DNA of 64,000 bases, taken from Candidatus Alistipes faecigallinarum (GTDB lineage: Bacteria; Bacteroidota; Bacteroidia; Bacteroidales; Rikenellaceae). Shown here in pieces: positions 20,032 to 29,082 of the stretch. Where the stretch lies: positions 1 to 64,000 of the forward strand of contig DXDG01000014.1 in assembly GCA_019115605.1 (NCBI GenBank). Reading direction: 5' to 3'. The notes under the pieces are model-generated. The model saw only the letters and a program-made list of their open reading frames with translations. It was not told where the DNA came from and did no database searches. Position 1 is the first letter of the stretch; each line of letters starts with the position of its first letter. The position numbers and the translations under genes are program-made.

Positions 20032-20458
20032 TGTTGAAAAGGGGCCGAAAAGGGGCCCGCAGCGGTTGATAACCCGGCGGCAACGTGTTGAAAACCCCGT
20101 ATCAACTTTTGATAACTTTTTCTTCCAAAAAGTTGCAAAATCCATTCCAGGGCCGTGTGTACGCCTTTCGGGAAAATGCAAAAAAAGTTGTTCCCTTTTT
20201 TCATCCGTCCGCTCCCCCCGAAACCGGAACAGAATGTGGACAATTTCCGGCTGTCGAAATGTGGAAAACGTTTTTCAACATTTGTGGATTACCGCAAACG
20301 ACCTTTGAACGGCAGCCTTTTGCGGAACCCGAAAACGGCGGGTTGTTCTCCCGCCTGTTGATAGTCCGCTAACAGACCGAGTTGTGAACAGTATCAACAG
20401 GGTTATTTATTCTTATTCTTTTATTATTTAATTTTAAAAAGATAAAAAGAGATAAAAA
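20032..20458. other. oriC-like region: DnaA-box-like 9-mers plus AT-rich tract
   Basis: TGTTGAAAA 20032, GTTGATAAC 20065, TGTTGAAAA 20086, TTGATAAC 20109, TGTGGACAA 20235, TGTGGAAAA 20260, TTTTCAACA 20272, TGTGGATTA 20283, TGTTGATAG 20356, TATCAACAG 20392; AT-rich 20403-20458. Confidence 0.5.
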
Positions 20459-21400
<942 letters not shown>

Positions 21401-21402
21401 CC

Positions 21403-21903
21403 ATGGGCTTCGAAGCGCTTTACGACAACGCCTCCGTGCGTCGCCGCGACCGCCTGCTCTCCGCGGAGGAGGCTGCCGGCGTGCTCCGGCGGGGCGAGTA
21501 CGGCTTTCTGGCCATGCAGGACGCCGGGGGCGGCGCCTACGGCGTGCCGATCAGCTACGTCTGGGACGGCGGGTCGCGTATCTACCTCCACTGTGCCCCC
21601 GAGGGGCGCAAGCTGAGCTGCCTGGAGCGGCATCCCGAGGTTACGTTCTGCGTCGTGGGGGCGACGCATGTCGTCGGGCGCAAGTTCACGACGGCCTACG
21701 AAAGCGTCATCCTGCGCTGCCGCGCCGTCGTGGGACCGGACGAGGAGGAGCGCTGGAAGGCAATTGACCTGCTGCTGCGCAAGTACTCCCCCGAGCATGC
21801 CGAAACGGGGCGCCTGTATGCCGAAAAGTCGTTCCACCGCACGCAGATCATCCGGCTCGAAATCCTCGCCGCAAGCGGCAAGTGCAAGCGGGTGAGCGAT
21901 TAG
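21403..21903 (+). CDS. Pyridoxamine 5'-phosphate oxidase-like flavin-binding protein (NimA-like)
   Basis: GEYGFLAMQDAGGGAYGVPISYVWDGGSRIYLHCAPEGRKLSCL pattern. Confidence 0.85.
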   Translation: MGFEALYDNASVRRRDRLLSAEEAAGVLRRGEYGFLAMQDAGGGAYGVPISYVWDGGSRIYLHCAPEGRKLSCLERHPEVTFCVVGATHVVGRKFTTAYESVILRCRAVVGPDEEERWKAIDLLLRKYSPEHAETGRLYAEKSFHRTQIIRLEILAASGKCKRVSD

Positions 21904-21973
21904 CCGGGAGCGCCTCAAACTCAAACGGACTCAAACAGAAAAAATTCATCAAAAAACCGATAAACACTTGTAT

Positions 21974-24109
21974 ATGAAGAAAAAAATCTTTTTGCTCCTG
22001 ACGGCCGTTTCGCTGACGCTGGCGGCACGCGCCGACGAGGGTATGTGGCTGCTGCCCTACCTTCAGAAGATGAACATCAAGGTGATGAAGGAGCGCGGCT
22101 GCAAGATCTCCGCCGAGGAGATCTACAGCGCCGACCGCTCGTCGCTCAAGGATGCCGTGGTCATCTTCGGCGGCGGATGCACCGGCGAGATCGTCTCGCC
22201 CGAAGGTCTGCTCTTCACGAACCACCACTGCGGCTACAGCTCGATCCAGCAGCTGTCGAGCGTCGAGCACGACTACCTCAAGTACGGTTTCTGGGCCATG
22301 TCGCAGGCCGAGGAGCTGCCCGTCGAGGGGCTGGAGGTGCGTTTCGTGCGCCGCATCATGGACGTAACGCCCGAGATTGTGGGCAACGTCCCCTCGATCG
22401 CCTCGCAAGGAGAGTACGAGCGCATCACGAAGGAGAACATCGCTGCGCTGAAGGAGCGCCTCGAAAAGGAGTATCCCGCCATGGAGATCTCCGTGAAGCC
22501 CTTCTACGGCGGCAACCAGTTCTTCGCCTTCGTGCTCGAAGTCTATACCGACGTGCGTCTGGTGGGTGCGCCCCCCTCGTCGATCGGCAAGTTCGGCGGC
22601 GACACGGACAACTGGATGTGGCCCCGCCATACGGGCGACTTCTCCGTCTTCCGCGTCTATGCCGGCAAGGACAACCGTCCGGCGGCCTACTCGCCCGAAA
22701 ACCGCCCCTACCGTGCCGAGAAGTTCCTCAAGATCTCGCTCAAGGGGGTCGATGAGGGCGACTTTGCCATGGTGATGGGATTCCCCGGCTCGACCGAGCG
22801 CTACATGACCTCCTACGAGATCGACAACATGCTCCGTTCGGAGAACCCCCAGCGGATCTTCATCCGCGGCGAGCGTCAGGCTATCCTCTGGGAGGACATG
22901 ATGGCCGACGATGCCGTGCGCATCCAGTATGCCTCGAAATACGCCTCGTCGTCGAACTACTGGAAGAATTCGATCGGCATGTCGCGCGGCATCGAGAAAC
23001 TCGGCGTAAAGGCCCGCAAGCAGGCGCAGGAGGCCTCCTTCCAGGCGTGGGCCGAGCGGAACACGCTCCCCGAGGAGGGATATGTCGATGCCCTGGAGAA
23101 GATCCGCCGCGCCGAGGAGGAGGGCGGTCCGGTCTATGCCGGCGTGCAGTACCTCTCGGAGGCCTTCCTGCGTGCCGTCGAGCTGCTGACCCCCGTGGGG
23201 CCGTTCATCGACACGCGCACGATGGCCGTTGTGGACAGCATCGACAATTCGGCTGCCGTCCGCGAAGCTGTGGCCGAGTGGTACAAGGATTACAACCCCT
23301 CGACCGACCGCAAGGTGGCCAAACGCATGCTCACCATCGCGCGTGAAAACATGAAGGAGCTGCCGTCGTTCTATGCCGAGGTGGTCGACAAGCGCTTCGG
23401 CGGCGACATCGACGCCTGTGTCGATTACCTCTACGACCACTCGATCTTCACCTCCGCGGAGAATGTGCTGGCGCTCATGGCGGATTACGATCCCGCAAAG
23501 GTCGCCGCGGATCCCGCCGTGGAGCTCGCCGCATCGGTATGGACGAAGTACATGGAGCTGATGAAGAGCTACCGCGAGAAGCATGCCCCCTATGCCGAGG
23601 GACACCGCAAGTACATCGCCGGCCTGATGATGCAGCAGCCCCGCAAGGCGTGGGCCCCGGATGCCAACTTCACGATCCGCCTGACCTACGGACGCGTGCT
23701 GCCCTACTCGCCGGCCGACGGCATCGAGTACAACTGCTACACGACGCTCAAGGGGGTCATGGAGAAGGAGGATCCGAAGAATCCCGCCGAGTTCACCGTG
23801 CCCGAGCGTCTGAAGGAGCTCTACGCCGCGAAGGATTTCGGCCGCTACGCCAATGCGAAGGGCGAGATGCCCGTGGCATTCCTCGCCGACCTCGACATTA
23901 CGGGCGGCAACTCCGGATCGCCCGTGCTGAATGACCGCGGCGCGCTGATCGGCCTGGCCTTCGACGGCAACTGGGAGGCGATGTCGGGCGACGTGGCCTT
24001 CGAGCCCGAGCTGCAGCGCATGATCGCCGTCGATGTGCGTTACGTGCTCTTCATCATCGACAAGTTCGCCGGCGCCGGCTGGCTGCTCGACGAGATGCAG
24101 TTCGAGTAG
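21974..24109 (+). CDS. S46-family dipeptidyl-peptidase (DPP7/DPP11-like)
   Basis: TNHHCGYSSIQQLS and GGNSGSPVLNDRGALIGLAFDGN motifs; signal peptide. Confidence 0.95.
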   Translation: MKKKIFLLLTAVSLTLAARADEGMWLLPYLQKMNIKVMKERGCKISAEEIYSADRSSLKDAVVIFGGGCTGEIVSPEGLLFTNHHCGYSSIQQLSSVEHDYLKYGFWAMSQAEELPVEGLEVRFVRRIMDVTPEIVGNVPSIASQGEYERITKENIAALKERLEKEYPAMEISVKPFYGGNQFFAFVLEVYTDVRLVGAPPSSIGKFGGDTDNWMWPRHTGDFSVFRVYAGKDNRPAAYSPENRPYRAEKFLKISLKGVDEGDFAMVMGFPGSTERYMTSYEIDNMLRSENPQRIFIRGERQAILWEDMMADDAVRIQYASKYASSSNYWKNSIGMSRGIEKLGVKARKQAQEASFQAWAERNTLPEEGYVDALEKIRRAEEEGGPVYAGVQYLSEAFLRAVELLTPVGPFIDTRTMAVVDSIDNSAAVREAVAEWYKDYNPSTDRKVAKRMLTIARENMKELPSFYAEVVDKRFGGDIDACVDYLYDHSIFTSAENVLALMADYDPAKVAADPAVELAASVWTKYMELMKSYREKHAPYAEGHRKYIAGLMMQQPRKAWAPDANFTIRLTYGRVLPYSPADGIEYNCYTTLKGVMEKEDPKNPAEFTVPERLKELYAAKDFGRYANAKGEMPVAFLADLDITGGNSGSPVLNDRGALIGLAFDGNWEAMSGDVAFEPELQRMIAVDVRYVLFIIDKFAGAGWLLDEMQFE

Positions 24110-24133
24110 CGGCGGCCCTTGAGGCTGAAACGA

Positions 24134-24172
24134 AGATTCCCGCACCCTACGGAAGGTGCGGGAATCTTTTTT
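24134..24172 (+). terminator. Rho-independent terminator
   Basis: AGATTCCCGCACC...GGTGCGGGAATCTTTTTT. Confidence 0.85.
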
Positions 24173-24188
24173 GTGGATTTTCCGGCTG

Positions 24189-25385
24189 TCAGCGGGATGT
24201 TTTGCGCAGGAAGCGGCCGGCAAGCCACCGCCGCAGGGGTTCGTCGTAGAGGCGCAGCAGCAGCCACGCCAGCAGGAGGTTGCCCGCAAGCAGCGCGACG
24301 GCCCACGGCCACGTCGCGGCGAAGTCGTGGATGCCGTGGCGGATCATCCAGGCGTAGAAGAGATACATGAAGGGATAGTGGATGATGTAGACCGGGAAGG
24401 AGATGTCGCCCAGAAAACGGCACAGTCCCGTCGAGAAGCGGTCGGTGGTCACCCCCGAGGCGCCGATCCAGAGGATTGCGGGGAAGAGGAGGGCGATGCA
24501 GGCCACCTCGAAAAGGCCGTTGGCCGAGACGGGAAGCTTTCCCGTGATGTTCGGCACGAAGAAGAGCGCGAGGAGTGCCGCCGAGCAGATCCAGAAGGCG
24601 CCGCGGATGCGTCTCGGGCGGAAGCGGCGCGCAAGCCACATGCCCAGCGTGAAAGGGAAGAGCATGCGCACCAGGCCGCCGGGGAAGTTCACGCCCGTGA
24701 GGCTCCAGCCCACGCCGACGGAGCCGTACTGCTGGGGGTCGGCCAGGGCGAAGAAGGCCAGTCCGGCACCCGTGAGCAGCACCAGAGCGCCCAGTGCGCG
24801 CGTGCCGAGGCGGCGGATGAAGAGCGCATAGAGGATGTTGCCGATATACTCGAAGAAGAGCGACCAGCTCGGGCCGTTGAGGGGGAACATCTCGGCATTG
24901 CCCCGCACCTCATAGGGGGCTCCGGGCCATGCGGGGATAAAGAGGCAGGCTGCGGCGAAGGCCAGCAGCACGGCACCCGGGGCAACAGCTGTGCCGTCCC
25001 ACTGCACGGATCCCTGCAGGAGGAAGGTCGCGGCGCCCAGGAGCGCGCCGATGACAACCATCGGGTGGAGGCGGATCAGTCGCCGGCGGAAGAAGCCCCC
25101 GACCGTCAGGCCGCAGCCCCAGCGGTCGTCGTAGGCGTAGGAGATGACGAATCCCGAGAGCATGAAGAAGAAATCGACGGCCAGATAGCCGTGCGGGATG
25201 CCCTTGACGGCGCCTCCGCCGGCAAAGGCGTAGCCTTCGAAGACGTGGTACCAGATGACCGCCAGGGCGGCGACGCCGCGCAGTCCGTCGAGGATTTCGT
25301 AGTGGGGTTTCGAGTCGGCGAACGAGGCCGCCGAAGCGGGAGCGGAGGGCGCGGCGGCCGGTGCCGCGGTTTGGAGAGGTTGCAT
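24189..25385 (-). CDS. Acyltransferase family 3 (OafA/YrhL-like) membrane protein
   Basis: YEILDGLRGVAALAVIWYHVFEGY...VDFFFMLSGFVISYAYD; start at ATG 25385. Confidence 0.92.
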   Translation of the reverse strand: MQPLQTAAPAAAPSAPASAASFADSKPHYEILDGLRGVAALAVIWYHVFEGYAFAGGGAVKGIPHGYLAVDFFFMLSGFVISYAYDDRWGCGLTVGGFFRRRLIRLHPMVVIGALLGAATFLLQGSVQWDGTAVAPGAVLLAFAAACLFIPAWPGAPYEVRGNAEMFPLNGPSWSLFFEYIGNILYALFIRRLGTRALGALVLLTGAGLAFFALADPQQYGSVGVGWSLTGVNFPGGLVRMLFPFTLGMWLARRFRPRRIRGAFWICSAALLALFFVPNITGKLPVSANGLFEVACIALLFPAILWIGASGVTTDRFSTGLCRFLGDISFPVYIIHYPFMYLFYAWMIRHGIHDFAATWPWAVALLAGNLLLAWLLLRLYDEPLRRWLAGRFLRKTSR

Positions 25386-25608
25386 GGTTGAAGTTTTAAG
25401 GTTTGCCGGTGCGACACAAAGGTACAACCCCCCGGCGGATAAAAAAAGCCGTTGCGCCGCTTTTTCCACACGGCAGCCCGGAAAAAAGGCGGAGATTTCC
25501 ATCCGGCCGCCCGGGAGCGGGCGGAGGATTGCGTCCAGCGGCAGAGCGGCTTTTTTACGGATATTCGCAAAAACTCGCCGTTTCCTTTACGAATATCTCA
25601 AAAATTCG

Positions 25609-25616
25609 TATTTTTG
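25609..25616 (+). promoter_or_regulatory. -7 element TATTTTTG of metG
   Basis: TAnnTTTG match 31 bp upstream of the metG ATG. Confidence 0.55.
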
Positions 25617-25646
25617 ACACAAATTAGTAAGACTGCATCTTTTTCT

Positions 25647-27689
25647 ATGGCTAAAGAGTTCAAACGCTATCTCGTTACTTCGGCACTCCCCTACGCCAAC
25701 GGCCCCGTGCATATCGGCCACCTGGCGGGAGTCTACATACCTTCGGACATCTACACGCGTTACCTGCGCCTGAAGGGCTGCGACGTCATCTCGGTCTGCG
25801 GCTCCGACGAACACGGCGTGCCCATCACCATCAAGGCCCGCAAGGAGGGCGTCTCGCCCCAGCAGATCGTCGACCGCTACCACGAACTTATCAAGCGCTC
25901 GTTCGAGGGGCTCGGCATGTCGTTCGACATCTACTCGCGCACCTCGTCGCCCGTGCACGCCGCGACCGCCTCGGCCTTCTTCCGCAAGCTCTACGACGAG
26001 GGCAAGTTCATCGAGAAGAGCTCGATGCAGTACTACGACACCGAGGCGCAGACGTTCCTTGCCGACCGCTACATCGTGGGCACATGCCCCCGGTGCGGCT
26101 ACGAGCGCGCCTACGGCGACCAGTGCGAGAAGTGCGGATCGACCCTCTCGCCCGACGAGCTGGTCAATCCCCACAGCGCCGTCTCGGGCTCGGTGCCCGA
26201 GAAGCGCGAGACGAAGCACTGGTACCTGCCTCTGGATCAGTACGAGGGATTCCTGCGCAAGTGGATCCTCGAAGGACACAAGGAGTGGAAGACCAACGTC
26301 TACGGACAGTGCAAGAGCTGGCTGGACGGCGGCCTGCAGCCGCGTGCCGTGAGCCGCGACCTGGACTGGGGCATTCCCGTGCCGGTCGAGGGGGCCGAGG
26401 GCAAGGTGCTCTACGTCTGGTTCGATGCGCCGATCGGCTACATCTCCGCGACGAAGGAGCTCACGCCCGACTGGGAGAAGTACTGGAAGAGCGAGGATAC
26501 GAAGATGGTGCACTTCATCGGCAAGGACAACATCGTCTTCCACTGCATCGTCTTCCCCTCGATGCTCAAGGCCCACGGAGGCTATATCCTGCCGGAGAAT
26601 GTACCCGCCAACGAGTTCCTGAACCTCGAGGGCGAGAAGATCTCCACGTCGCGCAACTGGGCCGTCTGGCTGCACGAATACCTGGAGGAGTTCCCCGGCA
26701 AGGAGGACGTGCTGCGCTACGTGCTCTGCGCCAATGCCCCCGAGACGAAGGACAACGACTTCACGTGGAAGGATTTCCAGGCCCGCAACAACAACGAGCT
26801 GGTCGCCGTGCTGGGTAACTTCGTCAACCGTGCGCTGGTGCTCACGCAGAAGTATTTCGACGGCGTGGTGCCCGCCTGCGGCGAGCTGACCGACTACGAC
26901 CGTGCGACGATCGCCGAGGTCGGGGCCGTCAAGGCCTCGCTCGAAGCCAATATCGAGAACTACCGCTTCCGCGAGGCGCTGAAGGATGCCATGAACGTCT
27001 CGCGCATCGGCAACAAGTATCTGGCCGACACCGAGCCGTGGAAGGTCATCAAGAGCGATCCCGAGCGGGTGAAGACCATCCTGAACATCGCCCTGCAGAT
27101 CACGGCCAACACGGCCGTCGCCATCGAGCCCTTCATGCCCTTTTCGGCGGCGAAGATCCTCGCGATGCTCGCCACGGAGAAGTTCTCCTGGGAGCGCCTC
27201 GGCGCCATGGACCTCGTGGAGGCCGGGCACCGGATCGGAAAGCCCGAGCTGCTCTTCGAGAAGATCGAGGACGACGTCATCCAGCGACAGCTGGACAAAC
27301 TCGCCGCGACGAAGGCCGCCAATATGGCCGCCGAAGCAGCGCAACACGTTGAAGCACAGAAAGATACGATTCAGTTTGACGACTTCCAGAAGATGGATAT
27401 CCGCGTCTCGACGATCCTCGCGGCCGAGAAGGTCGCCAAGACCAGGAAGCTGCTCAGGCTCACCGTCGATACGGGTATCGACCAGCGGGTGATCGTCTCG
27501 GGCATCGCCGAGCACTTCACCCCCGAGGAGCTTGTCGGCAAGCAGGTGCTCGTGCTCGTGAACCTCGCGCCGCGCGACCTGAAGGGCATCACTTCGAGCG
27601 GCATGATCCTCATGGCCGAGGATGCTTCGGGCAAGCTGCGCCTGCTGCAGCCTTCGGAGGCGACCAACAACGGAGCCATCGTCGGCTGA
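25647..27689 (+). CDS. metG: Methionine--tRNA ligase with C-terminal tRNA-binding domain
   Basis: [15 protein letters not shown], class I aaRS; C-terminal [20 protein letters not shown]. Confidence 0.96.
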   Translation: MAKEFKRYLVTSALPYANGPVHIGHLAGVYIPSDIYTRYLRLKGCDVISVCGSDEHGVPITIKARKEGVSPQQIVDRYHELIKRSFEGLGMSFDIYSRTSSPVHAATASAFFRKLYDEGKFIEKSSMQYYDTEAQTFLADRYIVGTCPRCGYERAYGDQCEKCGSTLSPDELVNPHSAVSGSVPEKRETKHWYLPLDQYEGFLRKWILEGHKEWKTNVYGQCKSWLDGGLQPRAVSRDLDWGIPVPVEGAEGKVLYVWFDAPIGYISATKELTPDWEKYWKSEDTKMVHFIGKDNIVFHCIVFPSMLKAHGGYILPENVPANEFLNLEGEKISTSRNWAVWLHEYLEEFPGKEDVLRYVLCANAPETKDNDFTWKDFQARNNNELVAVLGNFVNRALVLTQKYFDGVVPACGELTDYDRATIAEVGAVKASLEANIENYRFREALKDAMNVSRIGNKYLADTEPWKVIKSDPERVKTILNIALQITANTAVAIEPFMPFSAAKILAMLATEKFSWERLGAMDLVEAGHRIGKPELLFEKIEDDVIQRQLDKLAATKAANMAAEAAQHVEAQKDTIQFDDFQKMDIRVSTILAAEKVAKTRKLLRLTVDTGIDQRVIVSGIAEHFTPEELVGKQVLVLVNLAPRDLKGITSSGMILMAEDASGKLRLLQPSEATNNGAIVG

Positions 27690-27729
27690 TAAATCTAAAG
27701 AGAAAACGTTTTCCGCGGAAAACATAAAA

Positions 27730-28752
27730 ATGAGCAGTATGGAAAATATCGATTGGGGTGCGTTGGGATTCGACTACACGAAAACCGACTACAATGCCCG
27801 TTACGCCTTTACGAACGGCAAGTGGAGCGACATGGAGATCACGACGGACGAGTACATCCGCATGCACATGTCGGCGTCGTGTCTGCACTACGGCATCGAA
27901 CTCTTCGAGGGTCTGAAGGCCTTCCGCGGAGTCGACGGCAGGGTCCGTCTCTTCCGCGTGGAGGAAAATGCACGGCGTCTGATCTCCTCGGCCGTGCGGC
28001 TCTGCCTGCCGGTGCCTACCGAGCAGATGATCATCGACGCCTGCGTCGAGGTGGTCAAGCGCAACGAGCACTTCATTCCGCCCTACGAATCGGGCGCTTC
28101 GTTCTACCTGCGTCCCGTGATGTTCGGCACGTCGGTCGGACTGGGTGTGCGCCCCTCGAAGGATGCCCTGCTGATCGTCTACGGATCGCCCGTGGGCCCC
28201 TACTTCAAGACGGGCATCAAACCCATTCTGGTGGCCATCGACCGGGAACAGGACCGCGCTGCTCCACGTGGAACAGGCGACGTGAAGGTGGGCGGAAACT
28301 ACGCCGCAAGCCTTCTTTCGGGTGAAAAGGCCCATTCGCTGGGCTATTCGAACGTCATGTATCTCGATGCCGCCGAGCACAAGTACATCGAGGAGTGCGG
28401 TGCCGCCAACTTCTTCGGCATCAAACAGGGCAAGTACATCACGCCGAAATCCTCTTCGGTGCTGCCGTCGATCACGAACAAGAGCCTGCGCCAGCTGGCC
28501 CGCGACATGGGTCTGGAGGTCGAGGAGCGGCGGATTCCCGTCGAGGAGCTCGAAACCTTCGAGGAGTGCGGCGCCTGCGGAACGGCGGCGGTGATCTCCC
28601 CTATCGGCAAGATCTTCGACATGCAGACCGAGAAGGTCTACAACTACGGCACGGAGGTCGGCAAGGTCTCGATGGAGCTCTACAAGCGGCTGCAGGATAT
28701 CCAGTACGGCCGCGCCGAGGATACGCACGGCTGGTGCACGATGGTGCTCTGA
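27730..28752 (+). CDS. ilvE: Branched-chain amino acid aminotransferase
   Basis: HYGIELFEGLKAFRG, GGNYAASL and ECGAANFFGIK motifs. Confidence 0.93.
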   Translation: MSSMENIDWGALGFDYTKTDYNARYAFTNGKWSDMEITTDEYIRMHMSASCLHYGIELFEGLKAFRGVDGRVRLFRVEENARRLISSAVRLCLPVPTEQMIIDACVEVVKRNEHFIPPYESGASFYLRPVMFGTSVGLGVRPSKDALLIVYGSPVGPYFKTGIKPILVAIDREQDRAAPRGTGDVKVGGNYAASLLSGEKAHSLGYSNVMYLDAAEHKYIEECGAANFFGIKQGKYITPKSSSVLPSITNKSLRQLARDMGLEVEERRIPVEELETFEECGACGTAAVISPIGKIFDMQTEKVYNYGTEVGKVSMELYKRLQDIQYGRAEDTHGWCTMVL

Positions 28753-28772
28753 CGGACGCGCTAACGGTAAGG

Positions 28773-28804
28773 AATACCCGCGAGAAAATCGCGGGTATTT
28801 TTTG
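28773..28804 (+). terminator. Rho-independent terminator of ilvE
   Basis: AATACCCGCGA-GAAAA-TCGCGGGTATTTTTT. Confidence 0.9.
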
Positions 28805-28829
28805 TGGTTGACGGATTCCTGGCCGGCAA

Positions 28830-29037
28830 TGTTCCACGGGGAACAATTACTCCCCTTTACACCCCGACCTGCTCGATGGTCGGATGTTCCACGGGGAACA
28901 ATCAGACCTGGTTGCGGGTGTAGGCTGTGTTGAATTTCCGGCGGTCGGTGAATATTCCACGGGGAACAATCGGACTGTTTCCGGACTCGGGTTGTGCTGA
29001 ATTTCTGTCGACCGGCGAATGTTCCACGGGGAACAAT
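28830..29037. repeat. Four copies of TGTTCCACGGGGAACAAT (parS-like imperfect palindrome)
   Basis: Copies at 28830-28847, 28885-28902, 28953-28970 (TATTCC variant), 29020-29037. Confidence 0.9.
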
Positions 29038-29056
29038 CCGGGCCCGATCAAAAGAA

Positions 29057-29082
29057 AAAGTTCGGCTTATCGGCCGAACTTT
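29057..29082 (-). terminator. Terminator of mnmG with the stop codon in the loop
   Basis: AAAGTTCGGC-N6-GCCGAACTTT, T-rich on the minus strand; mnmG TAA lies in the loop. Confidence 0.75.

Noticed and set aside
28830-29037. CRISPR array interpretation of the four repeats
   Set aside because: Only four 18-bp copies, unequal spacers with homologous flanks, no cas genes; a palindromic protein-binding site fits better.
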